In this document: positions 1 to 10,400 of the stretch, piece by piece
Position numbering within the stretch: position 1 is the first letter of the stretch
Layout of the letters: every line of letters starts with the position of its first letter
NCBI RefSeq assembly: GCF_036323735.1
Contig: NC_086032.1
Location: 50,027,335 to 50,091,334 of the forward strand
Reading direction: 5' to 3'
DNA length: 64,000 nt
DNA from: Rattus norvegicus
Lineage: Eukaryota; Chordata; Mammalia; Rodentia; Muridae
Program-made: the position numbers and the translations under genes
Notes under the pieces: model-generated
Databases searched by the model: none
Seen by the model: only the letters and a program-made list of their open reading frames with translations
Told to the model about the DNA's origin: nothing

Positions 1-1527
1 TTTTCAAGATTTATAAAAATTTGGTGAGCCGAATCTGAGTAACATGGTGAATTCGGTTAGTTCCCAATAGGCCGCAGTAGTAATAAGTGGACTGTTCGGG
101 ATATAGAAAAATTTTCACGAATGGAATCAAAATTTCTAGGCGAATTCAGTGAGTTCCCAATGGGACATGCTTGTATGAGTTTGCTTTTCAATATCGAGCA
201 ACATTTTAAGGAACGGAATCTAAGTATCATGGCGAATTGAATAGGTTCCCAATAGGATTCGCAAGTAATAAGCTTGTTATTCAAGATAGAGCAACGTTTT
301 AACGAACTGAAACACTGTTTCTTTGTAAATTCAGTTAGTTCCTAGTAGCCTGCTCTTGTAATATGTGTACTTGTCAAGATTTATAAAAATTTGGTGAGCC
401 GAATCTGAGTAACATGGTGAATTCGGTTAGTTCCCAATAGGCCGCAGTAGTAATAAGTGGACTGTTCGGGATATAGAAAAATTTTCACGAATGGAATCAA
501 AATTTGTAGGCGAATTCAGTGAGTTCCCAATGGGACATGCTTGTATGAGTTTGCTTTTCAATATCGAGCAACATTTTAAGGAACGGAATCTAAGTATCAT
601 GGCGAATTGAATAGGTTCCCAATAGGATTCGCATGTAATAAGCTTGTTATTCAAGATAGAGCAACGTTTTAACGAACTGAAACACTGTTTCTTTGTGAAT
701 TCAGTTAGTTCCTTGTAGCCTGCTCTTGTAATATGTGTACTTTTCAAGATTTATAAAAATTTGGTGAGCCGAATCTGAGTAACATGGTGAATTCGGTTGG
801 TTCCCAATAGGCCGCAGTAGTAATAAGTGGACTGTTCGGGATATAGAAAATTTTCACGAATGGAATCAAAATTTCTAGGCGAATTCAGTGAGTTCCCAAT
901 GGGACATGCTTGTATGAGTTTGCTTTTCAATATCGAGCAACATTTTAAGGAACGGAATCTAAGTATCATGGTGAATTGAATAGGTTCCCAATAGGATTCG
1001 CATGTAATAAGCTTGTTATTCAAGATAGAGCAACGTTTTAACGAACTGAAACACTGTTTCTTTGTGAATTCAGTTAGTTCCTAGTAGCCTGCTCTTGTAA
1101 TATGTGTACTTTTCAAGATTTATAAACATTTGGTGAGTCGAATCTGAGTAACATGGTGAATTCGGTTAGTTCCCAATAGGCCGCAGTAGTAATAAGTGGA
1201 CTGTTCGGGATATAGAAAAATTTTCACGAATGGAATCTAAATTTCTAGGCGAATTCAGTGAGTTCCCAATGGGACATGCTTGTATGAGTTTGCTTTTCAA
1301 TATCGAGCAACATTTTAAGGAACGGAATCCTAGTATCAGGGCGAATTGAGTAGGTTCCCAATAGGATTCGCATGTAATAAGCTTGTTATTCAAGATAGAG
1401 CACCGTTTTAACGAACTGAAACACTGTTTCTTTGTGAATTCAGTTAGTTCCTAGTAGCCTGCTCTTGTAATATGTGTACTATTAAAGATTTATAAAAATT
1501 TGGTGAGCCGAATCTGAGTAACATTGT

Positions 1528-1620
1528 GAATTCGGTTAGTTCCCAATAGGCCGCAGTAGTAATAAGTGGACTGTTCGGGATATAGAAAAATTTTCACGAA
1601 TGGAATCAAAATTTCTAGGC
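1528..1620 (+). repeat. Sub-unit A of the reference monomer (93 bp)
   Basis: Opens with GAATTCGGTTAGTTCCCAAT and ends CTAGGC. It holds two A/T tracts, AAAAATTTT at unit positions 59-67 and AAAATTT at 81-87. Their A/T junctions are 21 bp apart, close to two helical turns. Positions 21-30 (AGGCCGCAGT here) carry the CCGCAG/CGGCAG/GGGCAG polymorphism that separates left and right parts of the window. Ungapped identity with unit C is 60 of 93 positions by hand count. Confidence 0.93.
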
Positions 1621-1712
1621 GAATTCAGTGAGTTCCCAATGGGACATGCTTGTATGAGTTTGCTTTTCAATATCGAGCAACATTTTAAGGAACGGAATCC
1701 AAGTATCATTGC
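1621..1712 (+). repeat. Sub-unit B of the reference monomer (92 bp)
   Basis: Opens with GAATTCAGTGAGTTCCCAAT. The middle (TCAATATCGAGCAACATTTT) is almost invariant across the array. The last ten bases are the opposite: they occur as GTATCATGGC, GTATCATTGC, GTATCAGGGC, GTATCTGGGC, GTATCATGGT, GTATAATGGC, GTAAAATGGC, GTATCATGTT or GTATCTTTGC, and so serve as a tag for monomer type. Confidence 0.93.
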
Positions 1713-1805
1713 GAATTGAGTAGGTTCCCAATAGGATTCGCATGTAATAAGCTTGTTATTCAAGATAGAGCAACGTTTTAACGAACTGAAACACTGTTTC
1801 TTTGT
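1713..1805 (+). repeat. Sub-unit C of the reference monomer (93 bp)
   Basis: Opens with GAATTGAGTAGGTTCCCAAT; the G at position 6 removes the EcoRI site that the other three units keep. It contains AATAAGCTTGTTATT, an imperfect dyad (AATAA/TTATT around GCTTG) with the HindIII site. A common variant, TAATTAGC for TAATAAGC, recurs at regular intervals (for example near 2117, 4705, 7293, 9881) and marks one monomer type. The second half of C is among the most conserved parts of the monomer. Confidence 0.93.
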
Positions 1806-1897
1806 GAATTCAGTTAGTTCCTAGTATCCTGCTCTTGTAATATGTGTACTTTTCAAGATTTATAAACATTTGGTGAGCCGAATCTGAGTAACATGGT
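1806..1897 (+). repeat. Sub-unit D of the reference monomer (92 bp)
   Basis: Opens with GAATTCAGTTAGTTCCTAGT, so its core is GTTCCTAG where A-C have GTTCCCAA. It carries AAAAATTT at about positions 59-66, matching the position of the A/T tract in A and supporting common descent. Positions 44-50, just after TGTAC, are hypervariable: TTTCAAG, TTTGAAG, TTTAAAG, ATTAAAG, TGTCAAG and TTGCAAG all occur and mark monomer type. Confidence 0.93.
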
Positions 1898-4485
1898 GAA
1901 TTCGGTTAGTTCCCAATAGGCCGCAGTAGTAATAAGTGGACTGTTCGGGATATAGAAAAATTTTCACGAATGGAATCAAAATTTCTAGGCGAATTCAGTG
2001 AGTTCCCATTGGGACATGCTTGTATGAGTTTGCTTTTCAATATCGAGCAACATTTTAAGGAACGGAATACAAGTATCATGGCGAATTGAGTAGGTTCCCA
2101 ATAGGATTCGCATGTAATTAGCTTGTTATTCAAGATAGAGCAACGTTTTAACGAACTGAAACACTGTTTCTTTGTGAATTCAGTTAGTTCCTAGTAGCCT
2201 GCTCTTGTAATATGTGTACTTTTGAAGATTTATAAAAATTTGGTTTGCCGAATCTGAGTAACATGGTGAATTCGGTTAGTTCCCAATAGGCCGCAGTACT
2301 AATAAGTGGACTGTTCGGGATATAGAAAAATTTTCACGAATTAATCAAAATTTCTAGGCGAATTCAGTGAGTTCCCAATGGGACATGCTTGTATGAGTTT
2401 GCTTTTCAATATCGAGCAACATTTTAAGGAACGGAATCCAAGTATCATGGCGAATTGAGTAGGTTCCCAATAGGATTCGCAAGTAATAAGCTTGTTATTC
2501 AAGATAGAGCAACGTTTTAACGAACTGAAACACTGTTTCTTTGTGAATTCAGTTAGTTCCTAGTAGCCTGCTCTTGTAATATGTGTACTTGTCAAGATTT
2601 ATAAAAATTTGGTGAGTCGAATCTGAGTAACATGGTGAATTCTGATAGTTCCCAATAGGCCGCAGTAGTAATAAGTGGACTGTTCGGGATATAGAAAAAT
2701 TTTCACGAATGGAATCAATATTTGTAGGCGAATTCAGTGAGTTCCCAATGGGACATGCTTGTATGAGTTTGCTTTTCAATATCGAGCAACATTTTAAGGA
2801 ACGGAATCCAAGTATCTGGGCGAATTGAGTAGGTTCCCAATAGGATTCGCATGTAATAAGCTTGTTATTCAAGATAGAGCAACGTTTTAACGAACTGAAA
2901 CACTGTTTCTTTGTGAATTCAGTTAGTTCCTAGTAGCCTGCTCTTGTAATATGTGTACTTTTCAAGATTTATAAACATTTGGTGATCCGAATCCGAGTAA
3001 CATGGTGAATTCGGTTAGTTCCCAATAGGCCGCAGTAGTAATAAGTGGACTGTTCGGGATATAGAAAAATTTTCACGAATGGAATCAAAATTTCTAGGCG
3101 AATTCAGTGAGTTCCCAATGGTACATGCTTGTATGAGTTTGCTTTTCAATATCGAGCAACATTTTAAGGAACGGAATCCAAGTATCATTGCGAATTGAGT
3201 AGGTTCCCAATAGGATTCGCATGTAATAAGCTTGTTATTCAAGATAGAGCAACGTTTAACGAACTGAAACACTGTTTCTTTGTGAATTCAGTTAGTTCCT
3301 AGTAGCCTGCTCTTGTAATATGTGTACCATTAAAGATTTATAAAAATTTGGTGAGCCGAATCTGAGTAACATGGTGAATTCTGTTAGTTCCCAATAGGCC
3401 GCAGTAGTAATAAATGGACTGTTCGGGATATAGAAAAATTTTCACGAATGGAATCAAAATTTCTAGGCGAATTCAGTGAGTTCCCAATGGGACATGCTTG
3501 TATGAGTTTGCTTTTCAATATCGAGCAACATTTTAAGGAACGGAATCCAAGTATCATTGCGAATTGAGTAGGTTCCCAATAGGATTCGCATGTAATAAGC
3601 TTGTTATTCAAGATAGAGCAACGTTTTAACGAACTGAAACACTGTTTCTTTGTGAATTCAGTTAGTTCCTAGTAGCCTGCTCTTGTAATATGTGTACTTT
3701 TGAAGATTTATAAAAATTTGGTGAGCCGAATCTGAGTAACATGGTGAATTCGGTTAGTTCCCAATAGGCCGCAGTAGTAATAAGTGGACTGTTCGGGATA
3801 TAGAAAAATTTTCACGAATGGAATCAAAATTTCTAGGCGAATTCAGTGAGTTCCCAATGGGACATGCTTGTATGAGTTTGCTTTTCAATATCGAGCAACA
3901 TTTTAAGGAACGGAATCCAAGTATCATGGCGAATTGAGTAGGTGCCCAATAGGATTCGCATGTAATAAGCTTGTTATTCAAGATGGAGCAACGTTTTAAC
4001 GAACTGAAACTCTGTTTCTTTGTGAATTCAGTTAGTTCCTAGTAGCCTGCTCTTGTAATATGTGTACTTTTGAAGATTTATAACAATTTGGTGAGCCGAA
4101 TCTGAGTAACATGGTGAATTCGGTTAGTTCCCAATAGGCCGCAGTAGTAATAAGTGGACTGTTCGGGATATAGAAATATTTTCACGAATGGAATCAAAAT
4201 TTCTAGGCGAATTCACTGAGTTCCCAATGGGACATGCTTGTATGAGCTTGCTTTTCAATATCGAGCAACATTTTAAGGAACGGAATCCAAGTATCATGGC
4301 GAATTGAATAGGTTCCCAATAGGATTCGCATGTAATAAGCTTGTTATTCAAGATAGAGCAACGTTTTAACGAACTGAAACACTGTTTCTTTGTGAATTCA
4401 GTTAGTTCCTAGTAGCCTGCTCTTGTAATATGTGTACTTTTCAAGATTTATAAACATTTGGTGAGCCGAATCTGAGTAACATGGT
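1898..4485 (+). repeat. 7-monomer HOR, copy 1 (2588 bp)
   Basis: Monomer starts: 1898, 2268, 2637, 3007, 3376, 3746, 4116. Diagnostic variants in order: GTTCCCATTGGG plus TAATTAGC in the first; AGTACTAAT and GAATTAATC (2338) in the second; TCTGGGC in the third; GGTACATG and CGTTTAACG in the fourth; GAATTCTGTTAG with TAAATGG in the fifth; GGTGCCCAA, ATGGAGC and AAACTCTG in the sixth; GAAATATTTTC with CACTGAG in the seventh. The second and fourth monomers are 369 bp, which accounts for 2588 rather than 2590. The next two copies repeat all these marks at exact 2588-bp spacing. Confidence 0.95.
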
Positions 4486-7073
4486 GAATTCGGTTACTTC
4501 CCAATAGGCCGCAGTAGTAATAAGTGGACTGTTCGGGATATAGAAAAATTTTCACGAATGGAATCAAAATTTCTAGGCGAATTCAGTGAGTTCCCATTGG
4601 GACATGCTTGTATGAGTTTGCTTTTCAATATCGAGCAACATTTTAAGGAACGGAATACAAGTATCATGGCGAATTGAGTAGGTTCCCAATAGGATTCGCA
4701 TGTAATTAGCTTGTTATTCAAGATAGAGCAACGTTTTAACGAACTGAAACACTGTTTCTTTGTGAATTCAGTTAGTTCCTAGTAGCCTGCTCTTGTAATA
4801 TGTGTACTTTTGAAGATTTATAAAAATTTGGTTAGCCGAATCTGAGTAACATGGTGAATTCGGTTAGTTCCCAATAGGCCGCAGTACTAATAAGTGGACT
4901 GTTCGGGATATAGAAAAATTTTCACGAATTAATCAAAATTTCTAGGCGAATTCAGTGAGTTCCCAATGGGACATGCTTGTATGAGTTTGCTTTTCAATAT
5001 CGAGCAACATTTTAAGGAACGGAATCCTAGTATCATGGCGAATTGAGTAGGTTCCCAATAGGATTCGCAAGTAATAAGCTTGTTATTCAAGATAGAGCAA
5101 CGTTTTAACGAACTGAAACACTGTTTCTTTGTGAATTCAGTTAGTTCCTAGTAGCCTGCTCTTGTAATATGTGTACTTGTCAAGATTTATAAAAATTTGG
5201 TGAGTCGAATCTGAGTAACATGGTGAATTCTGTTAGTTCCCAATAGGCCGCAGTAGTAATAAGTGGACTGTTCGGGATATAGAAAAATTTTCACGAATGG
5301 AATCAAAATTTGTAGGCGAATTCAGTGAGTTCCCAATGGGACATGCTTGTATGAGTTTGCTTTTCAATATCGAGCAACATTTTAAGGAACGGAATCCAAG
5401 TATCTGGGCGAATTGAGTAGGTTCCCAATAGGATTCGCATGTAATAAGCTTGTTATTCAAGATAGAGCAACGTTTTAACGAACTGAAACACTGTTTCTTT
5501 GTGAATTCAGTTAGTTCCTAGTAGCCTGCTCTTGTAATATGTGTACTTTTCAAGATTTATAAACATTTGGTGATCCGAATCCGAGTAACATGGTGAATTC
5601 GGTTAGTTCCCAATAGGCCGCAGTAGTAATAAGTGGACTGTTCGGGATATAGAAAAATTTTCACGAATGGAATCAAAATTTCTAGGCGAATTCAGTGAGT
5701 TCCCAATGGTACATGCTTGTATGAGTTTGCTTTTCAATATCGAGCAACATTTTAAGGAACGGAATCCAAGTATCATTGCGAATTGAGTAGGTTCCCAATA
5801 GGATTCGCATGTAATAAGCTTGTTATTCAAGATAGAGCAACGTTTAACGAACTGAAACACTGTTTCTTTGTGAATTCAGTTAGTTCCTAGTAGCCTGCTC
5901 TTGTAATATGTGTACCATTAAAGATTTATAAAAATTTGGTGAGCCGAATCTGAGTAACATGGTGAATTCTGTTAGTTCCCAATAGGCCGCAGTAGTAATA
6001 AATGGACTGTTCGGGATATAGAAAAATTTTCACGAATGGAATCAAAATTTCTAGGCGAATTCAGTGAGTTCCCAATGGGACATGCTTGTATGAGTTTGCT
6101 TTTCAATATCGAGCAACATTTTAAGGAACGGAATCCAAGTATCATTGCGAATTGAGTAGGTTCCCAATAGGATTCGCATGTAATAAGCTTGTTATTCAAG
6201 ATAGAGCAACGTTTTAACGAACTGAAACACTGTTTCTTTGTGAATTCAGTTAGTTCCTAGTAGCCTGCTCTTGTAATATGTGTACTTTTGAAGATTTATA
6301 AAAATTTGGTGAGCCGAATCTGAGTAACATGGTGAATTCGGTTAGTTCCCAATAGGCCGCAGTAGTAATAAGTGGACTGTTCGGGATATAGAAAAATTTT
6401 CACGAATGGAATCAAAATTTCTAGGCGAATTCAGTGAGTTCCCAATGGGACATGCTTGTATGAGTTTGCTTTTCAATATCGAGCAACATTTTAAGGAACG
6501 GAATCCAAGTATCATGGCGAATTGAGTAGGTGCCCAATAGGATTCGCATGTAATAAGCTTGTTATTCAAGATGGAGCAACGTTTTAACGAACTGAAACTC
6601 TGTTTCTTTGTGAATTCAGTTAGTTCCTAGTAGCCTGCTCTTGTAATATGTGTACTTTTGAAGATTTATAACAATTTGGTGAGCCGAATCTGAGTAACAT
6701 GGTGAATTCGGTTAGTTCCCAATAGGCCGCAGTAGTAATAAGTGGACTGTTCGGGATATAGAAATATTTTCACGAATGGAATCAAAATTTCTAGGCGAAT
6801 TCACTGAGTTCCCAATGGGACATGCTTGTATGAGCTTGCTTTTCAATATCGAGCAACATTTTAAGGAACGGAATCCAAGTATCATGGCGAATTGAATAGG
6901 TTCCCAATAGGATTCGCATGTAATAAGCTTGTTATTCAAGATAGAGCAACGTTTTAACGAACTGAAACACTGTTTCTTTGTGAATTCAGTTAGTTCCTAG
7001 TAGCCTGCTCTTGTAATATGTGTACTTTTCAAGATTTATAAACATTTGGTGAGCCGAATCTGAGTAACATGGT
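4486..7073 (+). repeat. 7-monomer HOR, copy 2 (2588 bp)
   Basis: Monomer starts: 4486, 4856, 5225, 5595, 5964, 6334, 6704. It carries the full set of seven variant types in the order seen in copy 1, with only a handful of substitutions, for example GGTTACTTCC at 4492-4501 (copy 1 has GGTTAGTTCC) and GGTTAGCCG near 4831 (copy 1 has GGTTTGCCG). Flanked directly by copies 1 and 3. Confidence 0.95.
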
Positions 7074-9661
7074 GAATTCGGTTACTTCCCAATAGGCCGC
7101 AGTAGTAATAAGTGGACTGTTCGGGATATAGAAAAATTTTCACGAATGGAATCAAAATTTCTAGGCGAATTCAGTGAGTTCCCATTGGGACATGCTTGTA
7201 TGAGTTTGCTTTTCAATATCGAGCAACATTTTAAGGAACGGAATACAAGTATCATGGCGAATTGAGTAGGTTCCCAATAGGATTCGCATGTAATTAGCTT
7301 GTTATTCAAGATAGAGCAACGTTTTAACGAACTGAAACACTGTTTCTTTGTGAATTCAGTTAGTTTCTAGTAGCCTGCTCTTGTAATATGTGTACTTTTG
7401 AAGATTTATAAAAATTTGGTTTGCCGAATCTGAGTAACATGGTGAATTCGGTTAGTTCCCAATAGGCCGCAGTACTAATAAGTGGACTGTTCGGGATATA
7501 GAAAAATTTTCACGAATTAATCAAAATTTCTAGGCGAATTCAGTGAGTTCCCAATGGGACATGCTTGTATGAGTTTGCTTTTCAATATCGAGCAACATTT
7601 TAAGGAACGGAATCCTAGTATCATGGCGAATTGAGTAGGTTCCCAATAGGATTCGCAAGTAATAAGCTTGTTATTCAAGATAGAGCAACGTTTTAACGAA
7701 CTGAAACACTGTTTCTTTGTGAATTCAGTTAGTTCCTAGTAGCCTGCTCTTGTAATATGTGTACTTGTCAAGATTTATAAAAATTTGGTGAGTCGAATCT
7801 GAGTAACATGGTGAATTCTGTTAGTTCCCAATAGGCCGCAGTAGTAATAAGTGGACTGTTCGGGATATAGAAAAATTTTCACGAATGGAATCAAAATTTG
7901 TAGGCGAATTCAGTGAGTTCCCAATGGGACATGCTTGTATGAGTTTGCTTTTCAATATCGAGCAACATTTTAAGGAACGGAATCCAAGTATCTGGGCGAA
8001 TTGAGTAGGTTCCCAATAGGATTCGCATGTAATAAGCTTGTTATTCAAGATAGAGCAACGTTTTAACGAACTGAAACACTGTTTCTTTGTGAATTCAGTT
8101 AGTTCCTAGTAGCCTGCTCTTGTAATATGTGTACTTTTCAAGATTTATAAACATTTGGTGATCCGAATCCGAGTAACATGGTGAATTCGGTTAGTTCCCA
8201 ATAGGCCGCAGTAGTAATAAGTGGACTGTTCGGGATATAGAAAAATTTTCACGAATGGAATCAAAATTTCTAGGCGAATTCAGTGAGTTCCCAATGGTAC
8301 ATGCTTGTATGAGTTTGCTTTTCAATATCGAGCAACATTTTAAGGAACGGAATCCAAGTATCATTGCGAATTGAGTAGGTTCCCAATAGGATTCGCATGT
8401 AATAAGCTTGTTATTCAAGATAGAGCAACGTTTAACGAACTGAAACACTGTTTCTTTGTGAATTCAGTTAGTTCCTAGTAGCCTGCTCTTGTAATATGTG
8501 TACCATTAAAGATTTATAAAAATTTGGTGAGCCGAATCTGAGTAACATGGTGAATTCTGTTAGTTCCCAATAGGCCGCAGTAGTAATAAATGGACTGTTC
8601 GGGATATAGAAAAATTTTCACGAATGGAATCAAAATTTCTAGGCGAATTCAGTGAGTTCCCAATGGGACATGCTTGTATGAGTTTGCTTTTCAATATCGA
8701 GCAACATTTTAAGGAACGGAATCCAAGTATCATTGCGAATTGAGTAGGTTCCCAATAGGATTCGCATGTAATAAGCTTGTTATTCAAGATAGAGCAACGT
8801 TTTAACGAACTGAAACACTGTTTCTTTGTGAATTCAGTTAGTTCCTAGTAGCCTGCTCTTGTAATATGTGTACTTTTGAAGATTTATAAAAATTTGGTGA
8901 GCTGAATCTGAGTAACATGGTGAATTCGGTTAGTTCCCAATAGGCCGCAGTAGTAATAAGTGGACTGTTCGGGATATAGAAAAATTTTCACGAATGGAAT
9001 CAAAATTTCTAGGCGAATTCAGTGAGTTCCCAATGGGACATGCTTGTATGAGTTTGCTTTTCAATATCGAGCAACATTTTAAGGAACGGAATCCAAGTAT
9101 CATGGCGAATTGAGTAGGTGCCCAATAGGATTCGCATGTAATAAGCTTGTTATTCAAGATGGAGCAACGTTTTAACGAACTGAAACTCTGTTTCTTTGTG
9201 AATTCAGTTAGTTCCTAGTAGCCTGCTCTTGTAATATGTGTACTTTTGAAGATTTATAAAAATTTGGTGAGCCGAATCTGAGTAACATGGTGAATTCGGT
9301 TAGTTCCCAATAGGCCGCAGTAGTAATAAGTGGACTGTTCGGGATATAGAAATATTTTCACGAATGGAATCAAAATTTCTAGGCGAATTCACTGAGTTCC
9401 CAATGGGACATGCTTGTATGAGCTTGCTTTTCAATATCGAGCAACATTTTAAGGAACGGAATCCAAGTATCATGGCGAATTGAATAGGTTCCCAATAGGA
9501 TTCGCATGTAATAAGCTTGTTATTCAAGATAGAGCAACGTTTTAACGAACTGAAACACTGTTTCTTTGTGAATTCAGTTAGTTCCTAGTAGCCTGCTCTT
9601 GTAATATGTGTACTTTTCAAGATTTATAAACATTTGGTGAGCCGAATCTGAGTAACATGGT
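7074..9661 (+). repeat. 7-monomer HOR, copy 3 (2588 bp)
   Basis: Monomer starts: 7074, 7444, 7813, 8183, 8552, 8922, 9292. Same seven types in the same order. It shares GGTTACTTCC (7080-7089) with copy 2 but GGTTTGCCG (near 7419) with copy 1, so it looks mosaic. Private changes include TAGTTTCTAG in the first monomer's D unit and GAGCTGAATC before the sixth monomer. Confidence 0.95.
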
Positions 9662-10400
9662 GAATTCGGTTAGTTCCCAATAGGCCGCAGTAGTAATAAG
9701 TGGACTGTTCGGGATATAGAAAAATTTTCACGAATGGAATCAAAATTTCTAGGCGAATTCAGTGAGTTCCCATTGGGACATGCTTGTATGAGTTTGCTTT
9801 TCAATATCGAGCAACATTTTAAGGAACGGAATACAAGTATCATGGCGAATTGAGTAGGTTCCCAATAGGATTCGCATGTAATTAGCTTGTTATTCAAGAT
9901 AGAGCAACGTTTTAACGAACTGAAACACTGTTTCTTTGTGAATTCAGTTTTTTCCTAGTAGCCTGCTCTTGTAATATGTGTACTTTTGAAGATTTATAAA
10001 AATTTGGTTAGCCGAATCTGAGTAACATGGTGAATTCGGTTAGTTCCCAATAGGCCGCAGTACTAATAAGTGGACTGTTCGGGATATAGAAAAATTTTCA
10101 CGAATTAATCAAAATTTCTAGGCGAATTCAGTGAGTTCCCAATGGGACATGCTTGTATGAGTTTGCGTTTCAATATCGAGCAACATTTTATGGAACGGAA
10201 TCCAAGTATCATGGCGAATTGAGTAGGTTCCCAGTAGGATTCGCAAGTAATAAGCTTGTTATTCAAGATAGAGCAACGTTTTAACGAACTGAAACACTGT
10301 TTCTTTGTGAATTCAGTTAGTTCCTAGTAGCCTGCTCTTGTAATATGTGTACTTGTCAAGATTTATAAAAATTTGGTGAGTCGAATCTGAGTAACATGGT
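9662..10400 (+). repeat. 7-monomer HOR, partial copy 4 (first two monomers)
   Basis: Monomers at 9662 and 10032 match types 1 and 2 of the HOR (GTTCCCATTGGG, TAATTAGC, then AGTACTAAT and GAATTAATC at 10102, exactly 2588 bp after the mark in copy 3). From 10401 the monomers no longer follow the copy 1-3 sequence closely, so the regular HOR ends here. Confidence 0.88.

Larger units (their letters stand above)
1..1897 (+). repeat. Partial older copy of the 15.9-17.8 kb segment
   Basis: A 48-bp D remnant and monomers starting at 49, 419, 789, 1158 and 1528. Variant order matches 15896-17793 at an offset of 15895-15896: TACTTGTCAAG before the second monomer, GGTTGGTTCCC in the third, TCAGGGC in the fourth, TACTATTAAAG with AACATTGTG before the fifth. 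Differences are more frequent than between the two 9.3-kb blocks, so this copy is older. For example, it has a one-base deletion in the A5 tract near 846, and the fifth monomer has GAATTGAGTAG where the partner has GAATTGAATAG. Confidence 0.8.
1528..1897 (+). repeat. Representative satellite monomer (A-B-C-D tetramer)
   Basis: One full monomer, chosen as the reference for the phase used throughout: it starts at GAATTCGG of unit A and ends just before the next GAATTCGG. It splits into four units of 93, 92, 93 and 92 bp. All four share GAATT at positions 1-5, GTTCC at 12-16, a GTA-rich stretch near 32-34, a T-run near 64-67 and a GAA core near 71-78. In the commonest form, EcoRI sites (GAATTC) open A, B and D, while C opens with GAATTG; a HindIII site (AAGCTT) lies in C. 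Complete EcoRI cleavage would thus give about 93, 185 and 92 bp, and HindIII a 370-bp ladder. This copy has small private variants in D (TATCC for TAGCC, AAACATTT for AAAAATTT). Confidence 0.95.

Noticed and set aside
1570..1586. Possible CENP-B box around GTTCGGGATATAGAAAA in unit A
   Set aside because: It matches TTCG and the central A at the right spacing, but the required CGGG near the end is GAAA. Half a motif in an A/T-rich repeat is not evidence for CENP-B binding.
1744..1758. The AATAAGCTTGTTATT dyad in unit C as a hairpin terminator or origin
   Set aside because: The stem is only five weak A/T pairs. It is part of every monomer and has no T-run or gene context.
1528..1897. Relation to the 92-bp / 91-bp soybean centromere satellites, because of the ~92-bp unit
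   Set aside because: Only the length agrees. I could not align the sequence convincingly with what I recall of that family, and length alone is not homology. A database search with the consensus would settle it.
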